Shown here piece by piece: positions 1 to 11,935 of a stretch of DNA of 64,000 nt (within the stretch, counting starts at the first letter, position 1; each line of letters starts with the position of its first letter). The notes under the pieces were generated by a model. That model saw only the letters and a program-made list of their open reading frames with translations, was not told where the DNA came from and searched no databases. The DNA is taken from positions 64,124,952-64,188,951 of the forward strand of contig NC_045441.1 in assembly GCF_002776525.5 (NCBI RefSeq), written 5' to 3'. The position numbers and the translations under genes were made by a program. This stretch comes from Piliocolobus tephrosceles. Lineage: Eukaryota > Chordata > Mammalia > Primates > Cercopithecidae.

Positions 1-230
1 CACATGGCTGCTGTCAGGGAATGGGGAAAGGTGATGTCAGTGATTCAAGGCTGTCTTCTACCCTTTCAGTGCTTCTTGATATGATGTAAAAACCAAGCAC
101 TGTGATCACTAATCTTATTTTTAGTTGTTATGAAAGTGCTTTTTTGTGTGGATAGTTGTTCAGTTTGGTATTCCTGTGGGGAGGACAATCACTGGAGGCT
201 TCTATTTGGCCATCTTGCTCCCAAATTTCC
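1..230 (-). mobile_element. L1 5'-end fragment (primate-specific older L1), left-truncated by the window
   Basis: Read on the - strand from about 230, it begins like an L1 5'UTR (GGGAGCAAGATGGCCAAATA) and continues with the segment ending in the GCACTTTCATAAC motif. This is the conserved start of L1PB/L1PA-type elements. No ORF is included. Confidence 0.7.
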
Positions 231-1849
231 AGGAAGCCTTTTCTTGAAGAGTGAGATGATTTGGGATCTTGTCTAGTTTTGCACTAAAGCAGTAAGTGTT
301 TGTTAGAGCCCTTAACTCATCTTGGCCTATTTCCTTATTTGTAAAATAAAGGATCTGGATTAACTGACCTCTAAAACCATTTTCAAATGTAAAATTCTGT
401 AATTCTATTGAAAAAAATTTTAGAGACAAACCTCTACACCTACTTGCTTGAAGAACATTGTAATTATAATTCTTATTCATTTGTGGGCTATTACTCAATG
501 TCCAGTAATTTTTGTGAAAGTGAACGCAACTCCATAATAACCAATCTTTATCATTCTTTTTATACTGTATTTTTTAGTTGTTTCAATTCTCTGGAACACA
601 AATTCATACCAATCTTTTCTCATAGATTATTTGTTTTTGTATCTTTCTTTCTATGACCATAAACTTCTCTTTCCACTGCAGCCAGATGTTATGTAAGGTG
701 TTTTCCAATGACCGTTAATGGGAACCACCAAAGAGGATGTTGCTAGATCAACATAAATCAGCAACCATTATGAAAAATACAACTCTAAACACAAGTCCCC
801 CCAACCAAGCAAGATCACAAGAGATAAGGTGGTTTGGTACATTTGTGAAGCAGTGTCTTGTCATCAACCACCATATCTCTGAGCGTCTGAGTAGCTGGTG
901 ATGCTACCCTTTTCAGCCTCATTTTTTCTTACATTAACTTTAATAATATCTACCCTACTTTCTCAAGTAGTGGTTTTAAGAGTCAAATGATATAATGTAC
1001 ATAAAAGAAACTGTGTACATGGGAGCATTAAAGATTGTAAGTACTGTATTTTTCTCTGAATAGACTGTACATTATCATGTCAACTAAGCTGTGGTCTGAG
1101 TCTGTAAAATATCTATTTTAATGAGACTTTTTTTACATTAATTCAAGATTTCTTGAAGTTTGTTCCATGAATGTTAATAGATAATTACAACAATGAAGCT
1201 CCTTAAAAGATGTTTTATTAAATAAGCTGAATAATGCTTGGTTAAGCAAAGTTAAATGACTTCTTTCCTGCAAAACTTCATAAAACCTTTAATATGCCAA
1301 TGTGCAATCCTCCATGGGATCCTCACTATATAGTGATTTCCAAGCTTGTTTGACCAGAGAACCATTTTTCTAGAGAACATCTCTTGGAAATATTGCCCAG
1401 CAAGTATCACTTAGGAAACAGTACTAATAAATTGTTTTCTCTGGTATAACTTGCTGAATGAAGCAGAACCTGTTCAGCATGTACTCCAGAGCTGGAATTT
1501 CAGACACACACCTAGAAGGAAGGTAAAGTAGCTAATACTGATCCCAGCTGGGTTAATCACTTTTCTAATAACATTATAATACATAGAGTTTCTGAGCAGC
1601 AGATATTTTAGAGAAAATGCATCTGTTGATTCCCAGGTTTTGAAGTAAAACCATAGGTAAGTGAATGTCATCTGGTCCAAATTCACCTACCCACATCATT
1701 AGAGCTATTCTCCCTTCTCATTTCCTGACTATATTGTAATAATCCCTTGTTTTTACTATTTTTTTCCTTCTCCTCAAAACTTAAGGCCCTGAACTTTCTG
1801 GTACATTACTGGGGGACCTGGTAAAGGATAGAATAGTCTAGTAAATAAG
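231..1849. other. Intergenic; a short MIR-like stretch, otherwise nothing recognised
   Basis: About 265-400 resembles a MIR (TTATTTGTAAAATAAAGGATCTGGATT). The frames at 202-498, 408-656 and 1474-1686 lack family resemblance and are chance ORFs. A 24-base segment at 1234-1257 recurs at 2535-2558. Confidence 0.5.
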
Positions 1850-2010
1850 AACTTATTCCGGAGCTAGACTGCCTGGATTGAAGCCCTGTGTGGCCTTTGG
1901 CAAGTTACTTCACTTCCATTGGCCTCAGTTTCCTCTTATATAAAGCAAATATAATAATGTAAGTATCCTCATTGTCTAAATATAGGAACTAAATGGATTG
2001 GAATAAATAT
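1850..2010 (+). repeat. MIR SINE
   Basis: Contains the MIR signature of a 'gactgcctgg...ggcaagttacttcac...ctcagtttcctc' series followed by 'taagtatcctcattg'. It is diverged and carries no gene. Confidence 0.7.
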
Positions 2011-4400
2011 CTTGCTATTTAAACTCCTACTACTTGCTGTCTTAAAATGAGGAACCAAATTGATTTGGATAGTATGATATTGTCATTTTCCAATTTTGCT
2101 ACTCAAACTCAATGATAAAATAGATTTGATAGCAATATTTGCTGTACTTACATCAAAGAATTGTTATGAGCACTAAATTAAGCACTTATGAGAGTATCTG
2201 GCAATAGTGTTTGCTATTTCTATTACTCTAGCTAATACAATACTCGATAAAAATAATAATAGACTTCTAGGCATTTTATTCTTATTTAACACAGATTCTT
2301 GCTACTGTAATTTATAGTTTTATTAAAGGACTTATCCTGAAGTTTTATTTATGTATTCATTTGTTTTGTTTTGCTTCTTGTTTTAGGAAAGAAAAAAACA
2401 TGGGGCTATGAACTAGGCGATCTCATTTCTAGCCCTGTTTCTGCAAAGTACTAACGGTACCATGTTAGGCAGGAAAATAATCTCTTGAAATTTCAGTTTA
2501 CTCTTCAGAAAAATGGAACTATTACCTACCCTTCATGCTTGGTTAAGCAAAGTTAAATAGAGACTACCCTACCAGGGTAGAGACTTCACGTTTTCTACCC
2601 TAGTAGGGTTGGCAGAGAAAATGAATATAAAAGTACGCTGCAAACAGTAACATGTAACACTCAGGAAACAGACTGACTGTCACTCCACTTAGATCACTTC
2701 TTAATTTATTTGGGGGATGGGATATAACCTCGAAATTACCATCCTAATCCTAAAACCCATATGAAACCCTGAGTCATGAACAAATCTATTGTTGCAGAGG
2801 AAAGCAGAATGTATTTCACGCTGATTAGCGGACTGGCGATTAAACAATGGGACATTTTTAAAATAATATTCACTGAAGCAATGAACATTTATTGAACACC
2901 TACTAGGTACCAGGAATTGTTCTTGGTGCAAGCCTGCTGGAATCATGCAGCATGTGACTCATTACCTACAGAACCAGATGTTAATGTAAATTTCCCCTCT
3001 CATCTGCCATCTTGCTGATCCTTATCAAGTCTCATATTCTCTGATCAATTCCTTTCTTTGTAAAGATGGCCCCCTGCTTCATGAGACTAAGACTATTTGT
3101 AAAATCATGTACTAAAGTGTTTGCAGTTCCTCAACAGGAAAGTATAACTGAAAACCAGTCTTGCTTATCAGTAATATATCAGGGGACTGATTGCCAATAG
3201 CAGTGCCTACTTTGTTGTTCATTCATGTTCTTCCCTCGGAAATTTAATAAACTTTATCTAAAAGGTCATGAGTCCTTCCTGGATAGCAGCACCAAAGGTA
3301 TTTGTATAGCATTTAATATTTAGCCAGCCCTTTACAATATCATTGTTTATTTTCTTCCTAGCAACCCAATGTAGTTCATTACTACTATACACTTTTTTAG
3401 AATGGAGAGGCTGAGGCCCCAATGCATACACAATTTATCAAATTTAGCAACCAATGTTATTCTCACTCTTTTAGTCAAGTGAGAAGTCATCAAGTTGAAT
3501 AACACTTTTAGCTTTAAAAAAAAATTATCCCCTAAGTATAACTAACCTTGCAAAGAAGATTTAATTCTAGCAGGAAAAAAAAACTCTCAATTAGAATATG
3601 CACCCCATGTCAAGCAATAAAAAAAATTACTATATTATTTAACATAACAGGAACTCTCCTTTCTCTCTCTAATGTCATTTTCCCCTTATCCCAAATATCT
3701 GCTAAATGACCCACAAAATGCTGTCAGTTTATCTCACACTAATATGAAACTGCAAAATAAAAAAAGAAAACAAATGGAAAAGTCCCTACGTGAATGGTAA
3801 CTCCACAATCTCTACTGTATAACTTCTCTAATTGAAAAGCAATTGATTTTTCTGAAGAAAGGTCATAAACCCTGGCTGTCTGAAGTCAGGCTCTCCGATC
3901 TCAGCTACTGTTTCAAGTATTTTCCTTCTACAATACCCAACCTTGTTTAAGTAGACAAAACTACCCCCCGCCTACATGGGTGATGAAAAACAACCATACC
4001 GAACCCCATCAGCTTCCCTCCTGCTGTCCTCCAAATTTTTATCTGCTGCTGAAGAAGAGATATTCTACCTTCTGATTGTCAAGGAAAGCCTTTCCTCCTA
4101 AGTTTTTCCACTGCTTCTCCATGGATCATTTCATTTCTTCAATCATTGTGTCTCTTCAATTCTTGCAGTCCTTGGAAATCCTTTCGTTGTTATCTCTAAC
4201 AAGCTCAGATGGCATCTACTCTAAAATAAACCTTTATCCACCCTGCTACTCTCTCGAACTATTATCTTCTCTTGCCACCCATTTCTTGAGTTATTGGTAT
4301 TTCGTTTTCCACAAATTATTCTCGACCCAATCACATCTCAAAGCCCTAAAAACTGGCTTTTGCTCCCAATTACCAACTTTCACATCATATAAAAGGGCAC
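2011..4400. other. Intergenic with faint MIR/L2-like fragments
   Basis: Weak MIR-like pieces occur near 2490-2640, 2865-2945 (ATTTATTGAACACCTACTA) and 3390-3480. The 158-codon frame at 4076-4552 overlaps pyrimidine-rich sequence typical of ancient LINE debris and has no recognisable domain. No gene is supported. Confidence 0.5.
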
Positions 4401-5120
4401 ATGTATTCCGTCAGCAAATACTTTTGGAACACATATTATGCTTAGCGCTGGAAGTGCAACAGTTATATAGAGTGTACAATATAGTGGGGGAAACAATGAA
4501 GACACAGGTGAACAGATTAAAAAAATACTTGCAGATATTAAAGTATCTGTGAAATATCCATGAAGGAAAGAAATGGGGAAAAGGATAGACGATGGCAAGG
4601 GAAGTCTACTTTCTTAGACACAATGGCTACGGAGGCTTTTCTGAAATGGTGGCAAAAATAGCCAGCTGTAGCCTAGGCAACATGGCGAGATTCCATCTCT
4701 ACTAAAAATACAAAAACATAGCCAGGCTTGGTGACACGCGCCTGTAGTCCCAGCTACTCAGGAGGCTGAGGTAGGAGGATCACTTGAGCTCAGGGTGCGG
4801 AGGTTGCAGTGAGCCAAGGTCACACCACTGCACTCCACGGCACTGCACTTCAGATTGGGTGACAAAACGAGACCCTGTACCAAAACCAAACCAAACCAAA
4901 ATAGCCAGTTGTTCTAAGAAGAAAGTAGAATGACCCTTTAGAACAGAGCAATGAGTTATACAAAGAGCTGAGGCAGGAAAGCACTTAGTGCCTTTGAGGA
5001 ATGATCCAATCCAATTCAGTGTAGGGGGCATAAAGTGAGGGAGCAAGGACCCTGGAAAGAGACCTCCGAAAGCCAGGCAGCATTGAATGTTCAGACTCTG
5101 ATGCTAATTTTCGTAGAAAA
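4400..5120 (+). repeat. Ancient interspersed repeat of unassigned family, split by an Alu
   Basis: The pieces 'acacatattatgcttagcgctgg', 'gggaagtctactttc', 'gaggcaggaaagcacttagtg' and 'ttgaggaatgatccaatcc' follow, in order, a common mammalian repeat whose family name I cannot fix. The Alu at 4670-4897 sits inside it. Confidence 0.45.
4670..4897 (+). mobile_element. Alu, 5'-truncated, with target-site duplication
   Basis: Begins inside the left monomer (GGCAACATGGCGAGA) and ends in an A-rich CCAAA tail. The flanks 4655-4669 and 4898-4912 are 15-base direct repeats with one mismatch. The right monomer has a small internal duplication (CACTGCACT repeated, about 4825-4850). Confidence 0.88.
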
Positions 5121-5704
5121 TTCAATCAACCAAGCAGAAAACATTACCTAGAAGTGGCAGTCAATTGCAGACAAACAATTCCAGAGGAGAGATTCAACTT
5201 GGAGCACCAGGGAGCCCCAACAAGTAAAACAGAGCATGGAAATACCCAAAAGCAGGCAACATTTAGATATCCCAACAGACGGCATAAGGGAATTCTGAGA
5301 GCAGATAGCGGAGTTCCAGTTACTGAATGCTAGTTTTAGGAAGGTTCTGGAAGAATAAGGATGAGGCCCTATTTCAGAAGGACCACAGCAGGTGAAACTT
5401 AGGCAAAGGGACCTAAATGAAATAACACAGAAATTCATTTACCAAAATCCAGGTATCTCATGGGGCCTCACTCCTGAGTCCGAGTTTTCAGTGGCAGAGA
5501 ATAAATACTAGGGAAGTTAAAAATAAACTGTTTGCTCCAAACATTAAATCAAAAGTCTGCTTCTTTCTATTTCTCATGGCCTGTTTTCGTTCTCCATCAT
5601 CCACTGCCCTTCAGATACAATAAGTCGATCCCACGTTTATTCTTTCACCTCATCACTGAAATCTTTTAGGTTAAAAATCTTGAAGTTTTTTTTTTTTTTC
5701 CTCA
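5121..5704. other. Intergenic, nothing recognised
   Basis: Unique-looking sequence with an open frame on the - strand (5148-5438) that shows no family resemblance. Confidence 0.5.
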
Positions 5705-6420
5705 ACTGTAAAGATGAAGAAGAAGAAGCAGAAGCAGCAGAAGAAGCAGAAGAAACAGAGGAGGAGGAGGGGGAAGGGGAATGGGGAGAAGGAGGAAGGA
5801 GGAGGAGGAAGGGGGNNNNNNNNNNNNNNNNNNNNNNNNNNNNNNNNNNNNNNNNNNNNNNNNNNNNNNNNNNNNNNNNNNNNNNNNNNNNNNNNNNNNN
5901 NNNNNNNNNNNNNNNNNNNNNNNNNNNNNNNNNNNNNNNNNNNNNNNNNNNNNNNNNNNNNNNNNNNNNNNNNNNNNNNNNNNNNNNNNNNNNNNNNNNN
6001 NNNNNNNNNNNNNNNNNNNNNNNNNNNNNNNNNNNNNNNNNNNNNNNNNNNNNNNNNNNNNNNNNNNNNNNNNNNNNNNNNNNNNNNNNNNNNNNNNNNN
6101 NNNNNNNNNNNNNNNNNNNNNNNNNNNNNNNNNNNNNNNNNNNNNNNNNNNNNNNNNNNNNNNNNNNNNNNNNNNNNNNNNNNNNNNNNNNNNNNNNNNN
6201 NNNNNNNNNNNNNNNGGGGAGGGGGAGAAGGAGGAAGGGGAAGGGGAAGGGGGAGGGGAGGGGGAGGGGGAGAAGGAGGAGAAGGAGGCTGCAGCAGGGG
6301 AGGAGGGAGTGGGGAGGAGGGAAAGAAAGAAGGAAAGAAAAGGGAAGGGGAGGGGAGGGAAAAGGAAAGGAAAAGAGAAAGAAAGAAAAGAGGGAGGGAG
6401 GGAAAGAAAGAAGAAAGAAA
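5705..6420 (+). repeat. Polypurine (GGA/GAA/GGGGA)n tract interrupted by an assembly gap
   Basis: Almost pure A/G on the + strand from about 5710 (GAA and GCA triplets), then GGA/GGGGA, and after the gap back to GAAA/GGAA runs. All six-frame reading frames here (Glu/Gly/Lys/Arg-rich on +, Pro/Ser/Leu-rich on -) are products of the repeat and not proteins. Confidence 0.95.
5816..6215. other. Assembly gap of 400 N
   Basis: Exactly 400 undetermined bases, flanked on both sides by G-rich polypurine repeat. The true length of the tract is therefore unknown. Confidence 0.99.
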
Positions 6421-6659
6421 AAATCTCGAAGTAAAATATATCTCCCATTTTTACACCAAATCAGTAGCCAATTCAATCTCTTCTACTTCCTCTGTTCCTC
6501 ACATTTATTCCCACTGGCATGACCCAGTTTCGTCTAAAGTATCATCTAAAATTCCAAATAGTCTTCTATACCACTTTTTCTCCCTATTCAAAACAACATA
6601 AATTACTTTTAATTAAAAGCCAAACCTGAATCATATGAGCCTCCTTGAGAAGCATTAGT

Positions 6660-7938
6660 ATGTTGGTTAGCCATACACGAAAGACTGAAGCTGGACCCCT
6701 ACCTTTCGCCATATATAAAAATTATCTCAAAATCAAACAAAAATGTAAAGGTAACACTTTAAACTATAAAAACCTTAGAAGACAACCTAGGAAATATTCT
6801 TTTTGACATTAACCTTGACAAATAATTTTTTTTTCTCTTAGCTAATGACTGATCAAAGAATTTTTGGCTACATACCCAAATGCAATTGCATCAAAAACAA
6901 AAATAGATAAGTAGGACCTAATTACACTAAAGAGCTTCTGCACAGCAAAAGAATCTATCAACAGACTAAAGAGACAATATACGGAATGAAAGAAGACATT
7001 CACCAACTATGCATCCAACAAAGGCCTGATATCCAGAATTTACAGGGAACTTAAGCAAATTGGCAAGCAAAAAAATAATAATCTCATTAAAAAATAGGCA
7101 AAGGAAGTGAACAGACACTTCTCAAAAGAAGATATATAAGTGGCCAACAAACATGAAAAAATGCTCAGCATCATTAATCATCAGAGAAATGCAAATCAAA
7201 ACCACAAATAGAAACATCTCATGCCAATCAGAATGGCTCTTATTAAAAAGTCAAGAAACAACATATGCTGGTGAGGCTGCAAAGAAATGTGAACTCTTAT
7301 ATACTGCTAGTGGAAATGCAAATTAGTCCAACCACTGTGCAGAGCAATCTTGAGATTTCTCAGAAAACTTAAAACAGGGCTACCATTCCACACAGCAATC
7401 TCATTACTGGGTATATACCCAAAGGAAAATAAATCCTTCTGCCAAAAAGGAACATTCACTTGTATGTTCATTGCTGCGCTATTCATAATAGCAAAGCCAT
7501 GGAATCGACCCAAGTGCCCATCGATGGTAGAATGGATAAAGAAAATGTAGTACATATACACCATGGAATACTACACAGCCATTAAAAAAGAATAAAATCA
7601 TGTCCTTTGCAGCAATATGGATGCAGTTGGAGGCCATCATCCTAAGCTAATTAACTAAGGAACAGAAAACTAAATACCACAGGCTCTCACTTAAATATTC
7701 TTTAAACATTGAGCACACACTGACATAAAGATGGGAATAATAGATGCTGTGGACTACAAGAATGGGGAGGGAGGGAGGAGGGGATGGGAGGAGGGCATGG
7801 GCTGAAAACCTACCTATTGGTACTGTGCATACTCACTGAGTGCCAGGATCTGTATCCCCAACCTCAGCATCACACAATATTCCCATATAACAAATCCACA
7901 CATGTATCCCCTGTTTATAAAATAAAAGTTGAATTTTT
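6660..7938 (+). mobile_element. L1 3' fragment (end of ORF2 and 3'UTR)
   Basis: Contains well-known L1 ORF2 stretches such as 'caaaggcctgatatccagaa', 'ctcattactgggtatatacc' and 'ttcattgctgcgctattca', then the G-rich 3'UTR run (about 7765-7795) and an A-rich end. ORF2 is broken by stops; the frames at 7307-7564 and 7350-7550 are fragments or shadows. Confidence 0.93.
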
Positions 7939-7944
7939 TTAAAG

Positions 7945-8340
7945 TCAGCATCTAAATTTTTTTAATTATTATAATAGTCATAAAAAGGAATGAAGTACTG
8001 AGTTATGCTACAACATGAAGAACCTTGAAGATGCTATGCTAAGTAAAAGAACCTTAAAGATATTGTTCTAAGTCTACATATGACTATTTATATGAAATGT
8101 CCAGTATAGGAAAATATAGAGACAAAGTAGGCTACTGGTTGCTTAGGTCTGGAGGAAGGGGATAGGGAAATAGGAGAGAACAGCTAAAAGAAACAAGGTT
8201 TCTTTCTGAGGTGATAACAATATTCTAAAATTTACTGTGATGTTGCTTGCATGTACATGTGAGTATAATAAAAACATCTTATTATTCACTTGGAATGGGT
8301 AAATTGTATGGGAATTACATCTCAACACATTTTTATCTAA
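7945..8340 (+). mobile_element. Older L1 (L1M-type) 3' remnant
   Basis: The run 'gctacaacatgaagaacctt', 'ggctactggttgcttaggtc' and 'ggaattacatctcaacac' is the usual order near the 3' end of mammalian L1M elements. The younger L1 (6660-7938) lies directly against it. Confidence 0.7.
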
Positions 8341-8772
8341 AAATTTGAAAACTTTAAAAATTAAAAAAAGGTATGTTAAAAACTTTAGGCAAATTAAATT
8401 TAATAGAGTTTGAGTGAAGAACAATTTAGGAATTGGGTAATACTCAGGACCAGAAGAGGTTCAGAGAGCTCTGCTCACCATAGGGAGCAGCAAGCTTCTA
8501 TAGGCTGAGCATGAAAGGAAAGTAGAGAAATCACCTGACTGGCTACAGCTAGGTGTCTGCCTTATTGGGGTACAGTGTGATGAGGCACTTACCTTATTTG
8601 GACATGGTATGATGAGTTGGCCACCTGTGACTGGCTAAAACCTAGCTATTTGTTACAAAAAACATACTCCTAAATTAGGTTTTGGTTTGTTTACATACTA
8701 AGGTTGCAGTTTGTTATGTAGAAACTCGAAGTATGAAGACAGCCTCAGGCTAATTTCTTTCTGCTTACTTAA
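8341..8772. other. Intergenic, nothing recognised
   Basis: No ORF of note and no repeat I can name. Confidence 0.4.
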
Positions 8773-9088
8773 TTTAATTTAATTAATTAATTAATTTATT
8801 TATTTTTTGAGACAGAGTCTCACTCTGTCACACAGGCTGGAGTGCAGTGGCGCTTTCTTGGCTCACTGCAAGCTCCGCCTCCCGGGTTCACACCATTCTC
8901 CTGCCTCAGCCTCCCAAGTAGCTGGGTATATAGGCGCCCGCCACCACGCCCAGCTCATTTTTTGTATTTTTAGTAGAGACAGGGTTTCACCATGTTAGCC
9001 AGGATGGTCTTGATCTCCTGACCTCGTGATCCGCCCGCCTCGGCCTCCCAAAGTACAGGATTACAGGTGTGAGCCACCGTGCCCGCCC
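8773..9088 (-). mobile_element. Alu (AluY-like), minus orientation
   Basis: A T-rich and TTAA-rich tail, then the full inverted Alu from GAGACAGAGTCTCACTCTG to GCCACCGTGCCCGCC. The 'gatctcctgacctcgtgatc' segment fits AluY. CTGCTTAYTTAA flanks both sides (8761 and 9089), a likely target-site duplication. Confidence 0.92.
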
Positions 9089-9099
9089 CTGCTTATTTA

Positions 9100-10389
9100 A
9101 CAAGTACTTCCCACTACTGACCAACTCAAGTGTAAAACCCCTACTGCGGCAATCCATGTCTTTCCATGCTTCAGCTGCGGCTGCCTCGTTTGAAATCTTG
9201 GTTCCTACTTTTCCCCTAAACATATTCTATGCAGCAACCAAATGGATGGGGTGCATTTTTCTATTCTCTTTATTCACTGAATGCATGTTTGTTGAATTCC
9301 TTTTGTGCGAGGCATCATGCAAGGTACTGGCCCTTTCAGGATGGGCAAAATACATTAGTAGTGAAGAGTTTGGTCTGTAACAGGGACTTTCAAATGTTTT
9401 GCTTCTAAAAAAATTTGTTCAAAAGAAGTTTTCCCTCAGAAGTCCACTGTGTAAAACAAAAAGTGAGAGTTGTTCTAAATGAGATTTGGGACTGCCTAGT
9501 TTTTCTCTTCCTCCACAGGATCCTTCAGAGATTCTGTAAAAATACCTTAAGGCGCCCTTGATGTTCAAATACTATGCTTTGAACACACACACGCGCATGC
9601 GCGCACTCTTCTCTCTCTCTCTCTTCTCATAGATCATGTATTTCCCCAATTTTTGGCCAACTACTTTTCATATTTTGTCCTCCCTCAATCACATGTTCCT
9701 TTAGAAAAACTGTGAGTCAAGTTCTATTTGGTAGCAGCTATGCCACTACAAAAGACTTTCTTTTTTTACAAACTCAAGCATGAATTGGGTGTGCTGTGAG
9801 TCAGCTTATTCATAAGCAAGTAGCTTAGTAAATTCTCAGATTACAGATGTGAAATGTGACTAGACAAACCTACAATAGCTTCTGAACAAATCAAACATTT
9901 TTAGCTTCCTTGTTTGTCATGAATTACAGATTCTAAGACCTTCGAAACACCCTTTAAAAATTCTGTACAGATGCAGGTGAGATAAAAATTTCTAAGTTTT
10001 AATTTACAAATAACTGGAAAGCACAGAAGTTATTTGTAATTTATATATACATATATTCATGCTTTTAATTATTTTCTATTTACTAAAACACTTGCTATAA
10101 AGAAAATTATATTGAAATACTGCTAAGTAACATTCGTTAATGTTTAATTCTAGAAGCTCACCTATCCAGAAACTACTGTAACACTGAACAATTTTGAAAT
10201 TTAAGAACTTTTTTCCCCCAGGGTTTATAGGATCTCTCCATATATTTATCTCTTGAAAGTCTCCAGATTGCTCCTAATGGAAGAAAAAGTTGTGTTATTT
10301 GTTTATGCAAGCATCAATTATTAATCAAGATAAAGTAACTAGTGAGGATTGGTGGCTAGAAAAGAGGAAGAAGTGGGTTTGCTGCTTGG
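9100..10389. other. Intergenic; one simple-sequence island, otherwise nothing recognised
   Basis: Apart from the alternating purine-pyrimidine and CT tract at 9583-9635, this is AT-rich sequence without recognisable genes. The 103-codon frame at 9069-9380 begins in Alu sequence and has no support. Confidence 0.5.
9583..9635. repeat. (CA)n-(CG)-rich alternating tract followed by (CT)n
   Basis: Twenty-four bases alternate purine and pyrimidine (9583-9606), including a 12-base perfect palindrome CGCGCATGCGCG at 9592-9603. A (TC)n run with short interruptions follows. Confidence 0.85.
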
Positions 10390-10610
10390 GATAATATATA
10401 ACATTTGCAGAGGCCTTATTGTGTTCCAAGCACTATTCTTAGTACCTGACAGATGTTAACTCGCTTGTTCTTCTGAAACACCCTGTGCAGTAGCTACTAT
10501 TTTCTTCCTCATTTGCCCATGAGAAAACTGAGCTACAGAGAGATCAAGAAACTTCCTAAGGTCCCTCAGCTAGCAGGCAGGATCAAACCCCGGGAACAGT
10601 CCCACCGGCC
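10390..10610 (+). repeat. MIR SINE
   Basis: MIR order is clear: 'ccaagcactattcttagtac', 'tgttaactcg', 'agaaaactgagctacagag', 'cctaaggtccctcagctagc' and 'ggatcaaaccc'. Confidence 0.85.
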
Positions 10611-11340
10611 CAGGCTCTTCCCACTGCCTCACACCACCCAACAGTGCTGCAGATTGTCCAGGCTAAAATAGGGGGCTGAGATCACAGGGAAACACAAGAC
10701 CAGCTTTTGCAGTTGCTGGCATCCTTACGTTTTAAAAATTACAAGTTCTCCGTCCCAAAAAATATCTTCTACGCTGGTTGTTAACCGTTTCTGAAGTGCT
10801 ATCATTAGCAGAACTTCATGGTTGGTTGTGAAAGTCTCTTTCCTCCCCATCCCTGTCTTATGCATCAAGTACCCTGGGAGCAGGTATCATGTCTCACTCC
10901 TCTTTGTATCTCCCTGAGGTACCTAATACAATGCCACACACACACAGTTAAGTACAAAAGTAACTTTCTGCGTGCAAAGAATCAAATTAAATTATCTTTG
11001 AGTCTTAAAGAACGTTCATCTTCAAGCATCTTAAAGAGGCAAAGTGAGTGGCGACCTTAAATCAGTGTCAGCCAGGTCCTGGCTGTTCAGGGACGAGTTT
11101 GTCAGTGACTTTGGAAGCATCACAGCTGAGCACAGGATGCTGAAGGAATGGTGCTGGGAGTCAGGACAAGCTGAGCCTGCTGAAGTAGGTAAGACGGGCC
11201 TCAGAGAAACGCTGCATGGACTCTGCCTTTCCTGAGGCTGACCCTGGGAACAAAATGTGTCCTCTCCGACACCCACCCATAATCCTGCATCACCCTTTAA
11301 TCCAAAGAATCAGTTTACGCAGATACTAGAGTTTTTGCCC
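10611..11340. other. Intergenic, nothing recognised
   Basis: Several short overlapping frames (10818-11060, 11031-11276, 11044-11235) carry no recognisable domain. Confidence 0.4.
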
Positions 11341-11755
11341 AGTGTTCACAGTTCCACAGAGATTGCCCTTCAGGCTGTCTGCCGCACAATAAAATTAGCG
11401 TCTCTCTGGCTGCATCCTCTACTCCGCCTGCCCCAGCTCATGTGATTCCAACCAAATGGCCTCCTCCACCCCCAGCGCAGGCTTTTGTCATTGCTTTCTC
11501 CTCTGCCTGGCTGTCACCCTTCCCTCCATTTAAAATTGCAAACACCTCTACCAACGCTCCGTGTCCTCCTTATTTGCTTTATTTTTCTCCATCCTTGTTA
11601 GTTCTATCTAATACACTAGGTGTTTCACTAACTTATTTTGTTTATTGTGTGCCTCTCTGTGCAAGAATGTAAATTCCAGGAGGCCAAGAATCTTGCTGTT
11701 TTATTTGCTGCTGAATCTTCTGTGCCTAAAAAAGGGCCTGGAAATAGTGGACATG
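11341..11755 (+). repeat. L2 LINE 3' end
   Basis: Pyrimidine-rich L2 layout: 'ctgcctggctgtcacccttcc', then 'tgtaaattccaggaggccaag' and 'gctgctgaatcttctgtgcc' before the usual end. The small frames inside are not genes. Confidence 0.7.
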
Positions 11756-11837
11756 TCACAATTACCTTTTGGTTGGATGAAGTTTCCTTCACCATTACTA
11801 ATCAGTCATCAACACCAAAGATACTACCTGGTTATAT

Positions 11838-11935
11838 GCACACAGACACATACATATATGTACATATACATACACAACACATATATACACACATATACAC
11901 ATACATACAAATATGCAGACACAGACACACACACC
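11838..11935. repeat. Imperfect (CA/TA)n microsatellite
   Basis: Interrupted ACATAC/ACACAT/ATATAC series. Four reading frames across it (two per strand) are repeat-encoded. Confidence 0.85.

Noticed and set aside
4076..4552. 158-codon frame on the + strand
   Set aside because: No recognisable domain; it runs from old pyrimidine-rich debris into an ancient repeat, and has no splice or promoter context.
5637..6601. Long reading frames on both strands (up to 295 codons)
   Set aside because: They are translations of the polypurine repeat and of 400 N; no start context, domain or codon signal.
7307..7564. Frames in the L1 fragment as possible genes
   Set aside because: They are pieces or shadows of decayed L1 ORF2.
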